Below, piece after piece: positions 1 through 11,533 of a stretch of 64,000 nt of DNA. The stretch comes from Hamiltosporidium tvaerminnensis. Its lineage: Eukaryota > Microsporidia > Dubosqiidae. The stretch is from NCBI GenBank assembly GCA_022605425.2, contig CM061246.1:1116001-1180000 (forward strand). The letters run 5' to 3'. Each line of letters starts with the position of its first letter. Position 1 is the first letter of the stretch. The notes under the pieces were generated by a model that was not told the DNA's origin, did not search any database, and worked only from the letters and a program-made list of their open reading frames with translations. Made by a program: the position numbers and the translations under genes.

Positions 1-561
1 AAATGGATGTAGCTGTTTTTTGAATTTTGGACGACTCTTCGTTTTCTTTTTTAAATTATAATCCAATCATTCTTTATATATCTTTGGTAAATTGAGTTGC
101 TCCAAAATTTCTTATTCATGAAATTTCAGATATTATTTTAAATGGTTTCAAATTCAGTTTTAATCATATATCTTAATCTAATTTTTAATAATAAATTCAA
201 TTATAATCTTGTTGAATGTCTTAATTCAATAAAAAATGTTTATAATTATTTTTGCATTGTACATTAATACCCATTTCAATCATGAAATCTTGCAAAATTT
301 AGGGCATAGTTTGCAAAGTGAAATTTTTATAATTTGTCAAATTAATAATAATTTAAGACTCTTTGTTCAATCTTTAAATTACTTTTCATTGATTTTATTT
401 CTATCTTTATTTGCTTATACTAAATGATAAATCTTAATTTTGCAGAAGGGTATATTTACAGTTATAATTGCCATTATTCAATTTTTATTTTATTTTATTA
501 AGTGCAAACGTTATGGTTTTATTTTTTCTTTTGTTGCAAAGATAATAAATAAGAATTTATA

Positions 562-858
562 TTAATGTGTATTCATTTCGTTATTACTTTTTTTCAATTT
601 TAAATTTCTCTGCATTTTGAATTTTTTAACTCGAAAACTTTTGATTAATACAATTCGAAATAAACTAATAAGGTTTTTATCTGTAAATAAACATTCAATT
701 GTAGATATATCTGAATACTTACATTTGTAATTTTTATTTTGCGCAATATATAATCTAGTATGCCTTATATTTTTTCTAACTTTAGACGGGTTTGTATTAT
801 ACTTTTTACGCCAAATATTTTTCTTTTTCATAGGTTTATATTGTTTTTTTTTGAACAT
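562..858 (-). CDS. Possible small lysine-rich hypothetical protein (98 aa)
   Basis: The frame starts at an ATG and encodes 98 residues. The first third is very basic (FKKKQYKPMKKK, then RKKYNTNPSKVRKN) and the C-terminal part is again basic. I recognise no domain. Basic composition is partly expected from A-rich DNA, so a chance ORF is quite possible. There is no signal peptide or transmembrane segment and no neighbouring gene to give context. Confidence 0.2.
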   Translation of the reverse strand: MFKKKQYKPMKKKNIWRKKYNTNPSKVRKNIRHTRLYIAQNKNYKCKYSDISTIECLFTDKNLISLFRIVLIKSFRVKKFKMQRNLKLKKSNNEMNTH

Positions 859-2149
859 TCTAAGTTCTTAAAATATCATTTATATTGTTAAAAAATGAAA
901 TAAGTTTAAACTAGAATTTTTCTTGCTTTTATATATAAAAAAGATCTTCTATAAGTTTTTTTATACATATCATATTATAAGCTAATTACTAGTCGCATCT
1001 TTTCAAATTTATTTCTAATTTTTCTAATTTACGCAAAGAATTTACCCGATAAATTATTTTATACATAATTTATGCCTCTATTGATTCTTCTTTAATTCTT
1101 TTATATTTAAAAAAAATTTAGTTACATTTTTCATTTAAAGAAACTTTTTTTAATTAAAATAAAATATATGACTTTAAATTTCTTCGATATTCCGACTTAA
1201 TTGGCAAGAGTTTCTAATTGAAAATATAACAAATCTATTTCGTGATTATTAAAAACGTTCTCTGTTTTTAAAATATCTCTATTTTGCTATCAAAAACTGA
1301 ATTTTTTAATTTACATACTCTCTAATCCACATAACTTAATAAAAAAAAATATTTTATTCTTTCTAGATTTGAATATTTAGTCTGGCTTGTAAATATAAAC
1401 GTAAATAAAATAGAAGCCTGCCCGTTAAAACGCAATGGTTATAAAGTTTCCATTTATTCTTTCTGAATGTTTCACTACGCTTAAACTTACAAAAAACGTT
1501 ATTAGTATAAGCATAAGTTTATAAGTATCAACCTTTTAAATATTTGGCCATAAGGCTATAATTTTTTGGCAAATATGTTTTCGAATTGATTTGTGACTAT
1601 ATAAAATGTAATTCTTGTTTCCAAAAGATTTACGAGCCCGTGTCAAATTTAAAATTTTGGCTCGAAATTTTAAGGTAACGCTTCAAAGATATGAATTTAG
1701 GCAATATATACCGAATTAAGAGCTAGAATATGTATTTAACTGTCTCGGGTATATCATTCTCGAATATTCTTGTGATAATCTATTTTAATGAATTTTTGAA
1801 ACATAAATAAGCTTAATATAAAAACTACGGCTTTTTCTGCTCAAATGAATCTCATAATTGCTGCAATACCTACAAGAAAACTATCGAAATTCAGCCTAGA
1901 CAAACAATTTGCAATATCCAATAATACAGGCATAATCATATCTGGCCACTTGTTTTTTGCGTAAAAAAAACAAAAATATTAAGGGTTTTGTTTTTCAAAA
2001 CTCGCTTAAAATCTAATTTGGTTGAATATCTTTAACCAAATTTTTTTTGGAATGTTCTTCACAATTGCTGAATTTAAAAATGTTTTTAATTAATGTACTA
2101 AATTAACATAAAAAAATTAAATTACTCACATCTTTCTAATAATGTGCAG

Positions 2150-2900
2150 GTTTTGTCTGTTACACATTAATAATATAGTTAGATGTTGTACTTAAATAAC
2201 ATATTCCTTCTAATACACCATCGGTATCATGTAGAACACACATCTCGATAGCTTTTCCTTATGGGTTGTGTTGAATTGGTCTAGTAGATGGCACGGAGAC
2301 CGAAATTGGATGGTTTGTCTTTCTGGTGTGTAATTATAGCCTTAAACCCATCCTGACTTCTCCCAAACCAAGAGCATTATTTTAACCACCCATTTCTGAA
2401 CCGGAACGCCTTTACATTTAATATAAACCTAGCTCTTTATATTAGTCAACGAGACCTTGCGATGTAATTTCTCTATAAATAACCTTACGCAACCTTCTTG
2501 AGTTTTAAACATATTTCTTTGTGCATTCTTGAATCAATGCCTTCAAATTCTGTGGAGCAAAACTAGTTTTATGGTTTACATGAAAATTCCCTTCCACATA
2601 CATTGTGGTTTATAATCTAGTTTTATTAAAACATACAAAATGTTTTTCAGAGAGCTCTTGGAAGACTGCGAACGCTTTAGATGTAGGAAAATTGAGCCTG
2701 GCTTAGACTAAAGGTTATCAGAAACTAACGTCTCAATGATGTCTTTTTCTCAAAGGTATCCAATAACACTGGGTTGGGTCTACATATGTATGTGTATCAG
2801 ACATAAATGTAATTTGTGGTACCTTATATAACATAATTCTGGTTGCTGATATGGTTATATATAGCTAGTTCGGTCAAAGAGAGATCTCTTTGTGCAAATT
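2150..2900 (-). mobile_element. Probable decayed mobile-element relic
   Basis: This is an island of less AT-rich sequence. On the minus strand it gives protein-like readings interrupted by stops and frameshifts, for example GKAIEMCVLHDTDGVLEGI just above 2200 and QDGFKAIITHQKDKPSNFGL near 2320. I cannot assign a family. A short part around 2200-2290 resembles 5590-5660, including CCCATAAG followed by a CTATC-containing stretch on the minus strand, which suggests two relics of one element. Confidence 0.25.
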
Positions 2901-5429
2901 GACGGATCTTGTATAAAGCAACCAAATTTATATTTATAACTAACTAATAAAAAATTTAAACTTTTTTTGTCGAAATTCTTCTTCGTATACAAATTTTAAA
3001 GAAAAGATCAATTAAAATTTTGTTAGGTTTTTAATATTTTAAAAAATCCAAACCCGTTTTCCTACTAAGCTCATTCAAATGGCAATTCGATCGTGTCTAA
3101 AGGATTGAACTCTTACCAAAATTCGAATACTAATTATATTTTCTTTCAATATTAAATTCAGAAAATATGAAGTATGACAAATCAATTATTACAATGCAAT
3201 TAATCATTACTAATATAGAATGTCCATGGTGGTTTTAAACAGTACTAAAAAGCTTAATTCTAGTTTTAATGCAATTGTACTATATTTTCAAGCTTTACTT
3301 AAATTGTTATGTATTTCACCAAATAACCATAAAATAATATCAAGTATTAATATTATAAGAAGCTATCTGCAATGTTTTATTTCTATAGTCTAGTAATTTG
3401 GAATGTGCTATAACTCATTTCGCTTTACATTCATTTTGCAATCAATATTCTTAATCAAAAAAATATTCTTGAAAAATTTGTGGTAGGATTTGACTTACAG
3501 ATGTTTCTACATAAATCAATATTCGTTTCTGACTTTCTAAAATGCTTATTCGTTCTATTTTTCAATATTCAAAACATTATTTTTACACGCTTTACAAATA
3601 TCGTTTATTTTAATATACTATAAAAAATGAGTTTTATACATATTTTTTGGCACATCTTGTCTGTATTGGATCAGAATAGAGTCTTCGACTTAATTTTTAT
3701 ACAAGTTACGAAAAAAATTCAATATCTATATTACTACAAATAGATATTATTGTAAATTTATTTCAACCTCTTATAAACTTTTTTTTCGTGTAGGAATTAA
3801 TGTATTTGAATTATTTAATTTAAATTAAATTTTTACAAAAATTAGTATTTTCGATATTTATTGGAGGCAAGGTACAAATATGTTTTTTTGTTCCAATTTT
3901 TAAGCTCTGATTTTTCCTATATTATGAAAAAAATCTATCAGTTATTCGAGTATATATGCTATATTTTTAAAATTTATAAATTGTATTAAAAACTTGCTAG
4001 TGCTTATCATTTTGAAGGATATTTTGAGAAAAATATTCTAATTACTAGAAATAAATCTTACAGGCAACAAAAAACCAATGGCGACGTAAATAAGATTTTG
4101 TTTTTATGATAAGATAGCTGAATATATCGGTTTTTAGCAAAATCAGTTGGGTAATTAAAAGGCTTAAGAAAAGCAAAAAAAATAAGAAATTTCAGGCTTA
4201 GCATTTGAAAAATAAAAGAAAGTAAAAATATTTTCACTTGATGGGATGAAATATCGGTACTGTCTTAAACAGATTCTTTAGTCCAAGGGTTTGAAATTAT
4301 TGCTTGGGGTATTGAAACATATAAAAAATGCCTTTAATGTGTAAAACTGAACTGGATTGCTCCCGGAATGTTCATAATTAAACATAGTTTGTTTATATAA
4401 AGCAAATCTAAAATTTTTTGTTAGCCATAGATATTTCAAATTTCTTTAAATTAACGAAACTATAGAAGAGGCTAAATTTTTACAAGGCATCAACTCTATT
4501 ATCTCTACTTAAAATATAAAGATTGAATGTAGTAAAAGTAATAAGTTTCGATTTTAAAATTATAGATTAAACAAATTAGGAATTGTTCCGGGTATCGACA
4601 TTTTTCAAAAGATAAACTACGAGTTTAAATCTTTCTCTTTAGATTTTATTCGAAATTCATTCAGCAAAGATTTGAAAATGCTAAATTGAAATAAATGTTT
4701 ATGGAATGTTTTATTAAAATTATCAAAAATTTGTATTTTGATATGCTACCAGGTATTAATATAGTTGCTATTTCCCCATTAAAAACCTTCTCTTTTATAT
4801 GATGACTCGTCTTATATAATGATTGTTTGACATGACTTAAAAAAATGATATATTTGTAGAGCATCTGTTGCTGATCTTTTCGAGGCTTATATTTATTTAT
4901 TGATTTGAGATAAAATTATTTCTATTCAAAAACGAATTATAAATAGAAAATTTTTACTTTAAATATATAGCAAATTTTAAATTTTTTATTCTATCTATAA
5001 CTTCAAATTTATAAAAACCTCTTATGTTTGTATAGTATAAACACTAAAAAGTAATTCCTATAAATTGAAATTTTATTTTACATCAGTTTTGACTACGAAG
5101 TGTAAAAAATTTATAGCCAGAGTTGATTAGAGAAAACTTTTAGACGTGACTCATTAAAATAATTTTGTTTTATCGGTTAGTCAATATGGTATCATAATCT
5201 TGTAAATAAACTATACCTTGGCTTTATTTTACGAAAAATATGATTAAACGATTCAGCATATATTTTGCAGAATGTTTAAGAAAAATATTTTGGGTTTTAA
5301 AATGATGGTATCATTGTATTAAATTTCTTATACTCTAATAAAATAAATAGGTAAATTTGAATTAAGCTAGAAATTTCCGAATAAGTAAAGCCTTAATTCC
5401 AAATATTTTATTTGGTTTATTCTAGAAAT

Positions 5430-5960
5430 TTCCCGTTCGATTTAGTCCGTCGTTTGTATTCGCATTTTGTTAATCTCGCGTTTTTCCTTGATTTCAATTG
5501 GCATTTATAGTAAACAATCATATATTCTGTTTTTCAAACACCTTTCCCCTCATTTATGGATTCGACTGATGAAGCTATAAGTTTATCGAGTCCTTCCACT
5601 ACCTATATTGTAACTAGGATAGTCTTTCATTACTCTTATGGGCTGGTATTATTTAGACCACCTCTCTTAGTTGGTTAGAGGGAATGATGGGGATTCCCTT
5701 TTCGTGTAAATCTACTATATGCGAGCCTTTATTCTTTCTGTTACTTATAGTAACCAGTTGAGATTATATGGTATTTAGTTTCCATGCCATCTCGAATGAT
5801 CTAAATGGTATTATCTTCTTATATAAGCCATGGAAGATTAAACTCATGAGCTAACAAGGTCGTGTTTATTATCTTTCCGCTTTAAAAACTTGAAGCATCT
5901 TGCAAGATAGCTGAAACCAGAAAGAGCTATTATTGTTCTGAGGATATTTTAAAATTGGCA
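5430..5960 (-). mobile_element. Possible decayed repeat relic
   Basis: This is another island of mixed base composition with no open frame. Part of it (about 5590-5660) resembles 2200-2290 on the same strand. The family is unknown, and the orientation is inferred only from that resemblance. Confidence 0.2.
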
Positions 5961-6444
5961 TGTAATATTATTCCTAAGTTTTCCAAGTTTTTATTTCAGG
6001 TGCCACTATTATTTCTACATGTTTTTTGTATGAACATAAACGGTATTAATCGTCTTTGAATACAAAAACTTGAATTTATTTAGATTTATCGGATTCAGAT
6101 ATATATACACATTCTTTAAAAAAATTTTGTATTCATTGCCTCTAAAAAGATTTATTGAAAGTTTATTAAAAAAGTTCCTAAATTTTATAAAACACCATGC
6201 AAAATGAAAGCAAACATTATATAATTTATTATTCCGAGTTTTTATATGAAAGATAACACATTACCTTTTTTGTTATTCGAAAAGAAATTTATTAGGAAGT
6301 GCACTAACGTTTAATACTCAGATCATATATTGAAATACAAATTAAAATCCTAAAACAGACTCATAAATCCTTCATAAATTACTAAGAATAGCATTTAATT
6401 ATCTTTTTCTTAAATGTAATATACTAATAATTTTAATTGTTTTT

Positions 6445-6459
6445 ATTATTAAAATAGAA
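6445..6459 (+). repeat. Target-site duplication, left copy
   Basis: The 15-mer ATTATTAAAATAGAA directly precedes the GTGGAGGG head of the family A element. It recurs exactly at 7188-7202, directly after the element's TTTTAAATAAA tail. Confidence 0.85.
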
Positions 6460-7187
6460 GTGGAGGGAGGATAACTTAATAAAAAACTTTCTGCTTGGCA
6501 ATGAGTGTGTGAAACTGGTGTGAAGATCATTGTTTGGATTTTTGGTGGGAATAAAACCACACTACATCTTCGGTTGTTCCATGGGAGTTGTTATGAGGAG
6601 GAGAGGTCTACGAAATGGCGAAACTTTTTCTACAAATTTATTTGTAGTTTTTTATGTAACCAGATTGCAGACCGCAGCTGAACATGTAGGTAATTGCCAT
6701 GTAAAAGCATGGAAACCTAGCCTTGCTCACTCGGGTTAGAAGACTTAGCGCCTGGGAGATATAAAAATAAAAACCATTTAAAGCCAGGAGAGCTAAGTAG
6801 CAGGTTATACCTGTTGGTATGACATTGCACTGTCTAGGTGGACCCCATGTAAATCTCTGAAATATATCTTAGCTAGAAGTTTATTGGATTCAGAAAGTGT
6901 AGAGTGAGTGGGAATGCTGCATAGTCTTGGGGGGAGCCCAGGGGGGGCTTCGGCCTTCGATCACACTCCATGCAACTAACATTAACGAACACCGGGCAAC
7001 TGCCTCGCCTATTAATTAGGTTCTACACACCTGGTAGATGAAAGGCTTTGGGACGTAGGTATCGCAGGGGTTACCGATGGAGTGTTGGGGTAGCATTATT
7101 TATGTTAAACCTAGAACTGCGTTAATGTCATAAAAATAAATATAACACTTACCACTATTTTAAATAGATGTAATACTTTTAAATAAA
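6460..7187 (+). mobile_element. Family A retroposon, copy A1 (728 bp, nearly intact)
   Basis: This is a discrete repeat starting GTGGAGGGAGGATAAC and ending in an A-rich tail (ACTTTTAAATAAA). A perfect 15-bp duplication flanks it, so both ends are defined. Other copies lie at 22215-22932 (+), 31441-32168 (-), 39631-40340 (+), 61347-62069 (-), and more diverged at 23045-23668, 59205-59883 and 17215-17385. There are no terminal inverted repeats. The variable-length duplication and A-rich 3' end suggest target-primed reverse transcription, so I infer a SINE-like or non-autonomous LINE-derived element. A short frame (6530-6739, 69 aa, containing LQTAAEHVGNCH) is kept in several copies. GC content is clearly higher than in the flanks. 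Confidence 0.85.
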
Positions 7188-7202
7188 ATTATTAAAATAG
7201 AA
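7188..7202 (+). repeat. Target-site duplication, right copy
   Basis: This is an exact repeat of the 15-mer at 6445-6459, directly after the A-rich 3' end of family A copy A1. Confidence 0.85.
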
Positions 7203-7439
7203 AAAAAAACGAATTTTTATCTTTCTGAAGAGTATCAGGATACAATTTGCTATTTAAGGTAAATAAGCTACATAATATCACTACAAGAAAAAATATTGTA
7301 CAATTTAATCGGATTAATTTATATTATTTGGAATTTAGCGGTTTCACTGAACTTCGATTTTGATTCTTCAACTGACTATATTTATGATCTTTAAAGAGTG
7401 TATTTACTGGCTAAATGCACTTACGGTCTATTAACGCCT

Positions 7440-7965
7440 TAGGTTTTTTTACTATAACCTCCATCTTTCCTAATCAAGCGCCTCGCTTTTCCATTCATCT
7501 GTTTCAAGCTTACTGTGTACTTTTTTAACATCCTCTAGCCCTCTATTTTGTACGACTCAGAAGTCTTCGACCTTCAAGCTTAAACATCTACGCTTTATTT
7601 AATACTCTGCTTTCTGCAATTTGTTTGCAATGACCCAGCCATCGGAGTCTGGTTTTTTTTTACTTCGTTCACAAATTCTGGCCATAACTTCGATATAATT
7701 TTGGAGCTGAAGTTATTACGAATTTGCCACTCTCTTTATTGCATTCTTTTTGATCTGTATATTTTCGAGAACTCATTCTTTCACATACACCTAGTATCGC
7801 TTCATTACGCTTGTCGATATTCATTCTTCACAACCGTAAATCACCATAAGCCTAAGACTAGTTCTATATATTATTTTCTTGCTTCCTATCTTAAAATTTG
7901 AAGTTTGGGGATTTTTCGTAAGACAGAATCGAATGGATTTACAGGCATTTAATATCGCAAAGAAC
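7440..7965 (-). mobile_element. Fossil LINE reverse-transcriptase C-terminal region
   Basis: Translating the minus strand gives, in order, LRLMVIYGCEE (near 7830), then RLRWLGHCKQIAESRVLNKA and FKLEGRRLLSR (near 7650-7550), broken by in-frame stops. The pattern of YGCExW, then RxLRWLGH, then a G-R-R/S-R segment is the familiar end of many APE-type LINE reverse-transcriptase ORFs (RTE/CR1/Jockey-like). Several W codons have become TGA or TAG. The piece is a dead relic without a 5' part. It differs from the R4-like LINE at the right end of the window. Confidence 0.7.
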
Positions 7966-8272
7966 AAAGATACATGTTTACTGACTTTTAGAATACCGAC
8001 TCAATGTTTCGATTCGTTTAAAATAAACTATTCATCTCGAATATTAGCTTTTGAATTGCTATTCGTATTTAATTCGTTTTATTAAAAAAAATTTCAAAAA
8101 GAAGATATATTAAATATCGGATATAATTTTGACAATTAAAAATTTTTAGAATAAAAAATAATTTCTAAAAATGGTTCTTACAAATTACATTGTTTAAATG
8201 AAATTTTAAAAACGTGTAATTTAATAATAATTTAATTATTCAGTTAAAATAAATTTATTTACTTTATAAAAA

Positions 8273-9118
8273 TTATTTTTCAATCAAACTTTTTAGTAAT
8301 TTGATTTCCTCTCCATATTTCTCTGGCTCGGGTGTTTCTAGAATAAGTGGTTTATTATCAAAAATATCGTTATTCATTATAAATTTGAATGCTTCTAACC
8401 CAATATGTCCTTTTCCTATGCATTCGTGTCTGTCTTTTTTAGATCCTAAGGGTTCTTTACTGTCATTTAGATGCATTGCTTTGAGATATTCCAACCCAAT
8501 GATTTTATCAAACTGGTTCATCACCTTTCTAAATTTTTCTTCTGTTCTGATATCGTATCCTGCTCCAAATAAATGACACGTATCAAGACATACTCCTATT
8601 CTACTTTTATCTTCAATATTTGAAATAATTTCTTTTAATTCTTCAAATTTAGAACCAACTACAGTACCTTGACCCGCCATATTTTCTAATAGAATAATTA
8701 CGTTTGGAATATCCTTTATCACTTCATTTATTTTATTTGCAATCTGTTTTAAACATTTTATACCCCTCTTCTTTACATCACTTCCTGGATGCATGTTGTA
8801 ATACTTAATAGAAAGATCATTGCATCTCTTTAAATCATCCCTAAGGCACGCAACACTTTTTTCTAAAATATCTGGATCTGGATTACCCAGATTTATTAGA
8901 TATGATCCATGTGGCAATAAAACTTCTGAATTTTTTATATTTTTTTTAAATTTTTCAATATCTTCAATTTTCATTCCACTTGAAAAATATCTTCGTTGAT
9001 TTTTTACGAAAAAGGCACAAGTTTCTGATCCAAGTAGATCCATTTGTTCCTGTACAGTATAAATACCCTTAACTACTGATAAATGTGCTCCAACTAATTT
9101 TTTAGATTCTTTTTCCAT
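8273..9118 (-). CDS. APN1: AP endonuclease, Apn1/Nfo (endonuclease IV) family
   Basis: This enzyme cleaves DNA 5' to abasic sites in base-excision repair and should act in the nucleus. The 281-residue protein is close to the length of bacterial Nfo and covers the whole TIM-barrel domain with little extra. The trinuclear zinc ligands of the family are all visible: H70 (LLPHGSY), H110 (NMHPGSD), E145 (LLENMAGQ), D179 and H182 (CLDTCHLFGAGYD), H216 (MHLNDSK), D229 and H231 (KKDRHE), and E261 (LETPEP). No N- or C-terminal targeting extension is seen. The ATG start is the only one before the conserved GAHLS segment. The gene is divergent to gna1 across 472 bp, and the 300 bp on its 3' side shows only AT-rich sequence. 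Confidence 0.95.
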   Translation of the reverse strand: MEKESKKLVGAHLSVVKGIYTVQEQMDLLGSETCAFFVKNQRRYFSSGMKIEDIEKFKKNIKNSEVLLPHGSYLINLGNPDPDILEKSVACLRDDLKRCNDLSIKYYNMHPGSDVKKRGIKCLKQIANKINEVIKDIPNVIILLENMAGQGTVVGSKFEELKEIISNIEDKSRIGVCLDTCHLFGAGYDIRTEEKFRKVMNQFDKIIGLEYLKAMHLNDSKEPLGSKKDRHECIGKGHIGLEAFKFIMNNDIFDNKPLILETPEPEKYGEEIKLLKSLIEK

Positions 9119-9590
9119 TTCAAGGACAACAAAAATATTTACAAATATTTTTTTTCCAAACCGTTTTAAAAAATCAAATATTTGAAAACTAAATATTTAC
9201 CGAATAAAGAAACTTTAAATTGAAAATAATATATTGTTAGGGTTAATGAAAGGAAAATATTTTTCTTAAAAGCTTATGGAATAGAAATTTCTTCTCCTAA
9301 AAATATTCCAAAATATAAGTCAAAATAAATTTGGTTTTAAAAAGAAACAAAGTCTAAAATCTATTTCTTTTTTATGAAATTAAAAAAAAAAATACTTTAA
9401 AAATTATTTTAAGAATTTTAGAATAATTTTTTTTTTTTTAAAACGTAAAATATTTTTAAAACGTAAAGTATAAATTTAAATACAAAAATACTTTTTTTAA
9501 AACAAAATTTTAAATTCCATTTTATTTCTTCAAAAATTTAAAACGAAATGTTTTAAAAATATTTTTTTAACCACAAAAACCGCGTTTCAT
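9119..9590. promoter_or_regulatory. Shared divergent intergenic region, apn1/gna1
   Basis: This 472-bp, A/T-run-rich gap separates two divergent start codons, so it must hold both promoters. The only GC-containing patch is next to the gna1 start (AACCGCGTTTCAT then ATG). No TATA box or operator can be told apart from the background. Confidence 0.5.
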
Positions 9591-10046
9591 ATGGAAAAAG
9601 ATTCTAAGATACAAATTCGGGATCTTTTAGCTTCGGATTACAAAAATGGATTTATAAATGTTCTTTCACATTTAACAGAAACTGGAAATATCACAGAAGA
9701 CATGTTTGTGTCTCAATACGACTTATTAAAATATAAAAAAGATTATAAAATTGTAGTTGCAATTGATACTACAACACAGAAAATTGTAGGAACAGGAACA
9801 CTTTTTATTGAACATAAATTTATCCGGTCATTAGCAACCAAAGGACATATAGAAGATATTGTGGTTCTACCTGATTACCGTGGTCAACACATTGGTCAGA
9901 GAATAATTCAAACTCTTCTTGATTGTTCTATTTCCTTAAAATGCTATAAAACAGCACTCTGTGCTCGTGATGATGCAGTAGAATTTTATAAAAAATGTGG
10001 TTTTGAACCTTCAGAAAGAGAAATGGTGATTTACCATTCAAAATAG
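9591..10046 (+). CDS. GNA1: Glucosamine-6-phosphate N-acetyltransferase (GNAT family)
   Basis: It transfers acetyl from acetyl-CoA to glucosamine 6-phosphate, a step in cytosolic UDP-GlcNAc synthesis that feeds chitin of the spore wall. The 151-residue length fits the compact eukaryotic Gna1 family. Visible marks are the substrate-side segment EHKFIRSLATKGHIEDIVV (74-92), the acetyl-CoA loop YRGQHIGQRII (96-106, an R/Q-x-x-G-x-G/A type motif) and the C-terminal FYKKCGFE (132-139). There is no targeting peptide. The ATG start lies just after a GC patch and just before the conserved IRDLLASDY region. An AATAAA overlaps the stop codon, and an AACACCC minisatellite starts about 180 bp downstream. 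Confidence 0.93.
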   Translation: MEKDSKIQIRDLLASDYKNGFINVLSHLTETGNITEDMFVSQYDLLKYKKDYKIVVAIDTTTQKIVGTGTLFIEHKFIRSLATKGHIEDIVVLPDYRGQHIGQRIIQTLLDCSISLKCYKTALCARDDAVEFYKKCGFEPSEREMVIYHSK

Positions 10047-10225
10047 GAATAAATTTGGTTTTTTTATTCATTTTATTTTCTTTTTTACTTATTTTCAGTA
10101 GAAAATATAGTTTTACAAATATTGAATTTTTTATATACTTTACAATAAATTTTACATTTTTATCTTAATAATTAAAACCCTTTTATTTATATTGTGGTAT
10201 TTTAGTCCTTGATTTACCGGTATTA

Positions 10226-10795
10226 TGGTTAACACCCTTTTATTTACTGGTAATTATTAACACCCTCTTATTTACTGATAATATAATTAACACCTTCTTA
10301 TTACCACGACTTATCACTAACACCCCCTCTTATTAACACGACTTATCACTAACACCCCCTCTTATTAACACGACCTATCAATTAACACCCTCTTATTACC
10401 AGATATATTCCTTAACACCCTCTTATTACCACGCTTATTCCTTAACACCCTCTTATTACCACATACATTAATTAACACCCTCTTATTACCACGCTTATTA
10501 ATTAACACCCTCTTATTACCACAACATATTCCTTAACACCCTCTTATTAAGACATACATTAATTAACACCCTCCTATTAAAACATACATTAATTAACACC
10601 CTCTTATTACCACATATATCAATTAACACCCTCTTATTACCACATATATCAATTAACACCCTCTTATTACCACGACTTATCAATTAAAACCCTCTTATTA
10701 CCACATATATCAATTAACACCCTCTTATTAACACATATATCAATTAACACCCTCTTATTAACACAATTATCAATTAACACCCTCTATTATATCTG
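10226..10795 (+). repeat. AACACCC minisatellite, about 30-bp units
   Basis: About 19 imperfect units carry the core TTAACACCCTCTTATTA followed by a variable spacer of about 13 bases (ACCACATATATCAA and similar). The left edge is more diverged. The core is the same as in the array at 27523-28012 and as the repeats inside STT4. Spacers are near-copies of each other, so this is a minisatellite and not a CRISPR. Confidence 0.9.
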
Positions 10796-11533
10796 TATTT
10801 CTAAAAGGCATTTTTTTTTATTTCATGATATTTTCTTCAATCTATAACATTTATAATTTAACTGGTAATTTACTAACAAATTAAGCCATTTATATTAAAG
10901 GACTGATTTTTACTGACTAACGATTTAATTAATCACATTGTGTCTTAAATTAAGAATAACAAACAAAATATAAAAGTATGAAATTAGAGACTATAATTAA
11001 CAGGTGTTGATATGGCACGAGGAATAAATATTTTTTTTCTTAAATTTCAATATTTATTTTTTATTGTAAAAAGCCTAAAAGAAATATGAAAAATCAAAGT
11101 AATTGTAATGAACCAATGTCTCTGATATTAGTAATACAAACCTCTGGCACAAACATCTGACTACAATCCTCTGACTACAAACCTCTGACTACAATCCTCT
11201 GAATAAATATCTATAAATACAAATATCTATAAATACAAATATCTATAAATATAAATATCCAAAAATACAAACCTATAAAGATGAAAATCTGTAAAAATCT
11301 ATAAAAATCTAAAAATAAAAATTAATTAATTAGCAAACAAATTATAATTTATCACTTCTATTTTTACATTTATTTTATTTCTTTATTAGTTAAATTAAAT
11401 TCGGAATTTATTTTATTTTTTGGATTCCAAAAAAAATTAAAAAGAAAACAAATAACGATTTTTTATTAAAAAAAAATATTTAAATAATCAAACAGAACGG
11501 TAAATAAAAAAAAATAAATAAAAAAAATTTAAA
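10796..11533. repeat. Intergenic tract with short tandem repeats upstream of the forkhead gene
   Basis: The stretch is AT-rich and has no ORF. Around 11140-11205 a CCTCTGACTACAA unit repeats several times, and around 11205-11310 units close to ATATCTATAAATACAA repeat. The last 200 bases before the forkhead ATG are almost pure A/T runs and should contain its promoter. Confidence 0.6.

Larger units (their letters stand above)
1..6444. other. Gene-poor AT-rich tract with transposon debris
   Basis: I see no convincing gene in this stretch. It is AT-rich with stops in all frames. Two islands of more balanced base composition (about 2150-2900 and 5430-5960) look like decayed mobile-element sequence and are listed separately. 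One small lysine-rich open frame at 562-858 is also listed with low confidence. Confidence 0.6.

Noticed and set aside
6530-6739. Independent host gene of 69 residues
   Set aside because: It lies inside the family A element and moves with it. It is described as an element feature instead.
6460-7187. Family A as a DNA transposon (MITE)
   Set aside because: There are no terminal inverted repeats, and duplications are long and of variable length with an A-rich 3' end, which fits retroposition better.
10226-10795. Regular C-rich core with spacers resembling a CRISPR array
   Set aside because: Spacers are near-copies of each other, the period drifts, the same core occurs in coding DNA, and the window is eukaryotic. 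It is a minisatellite.
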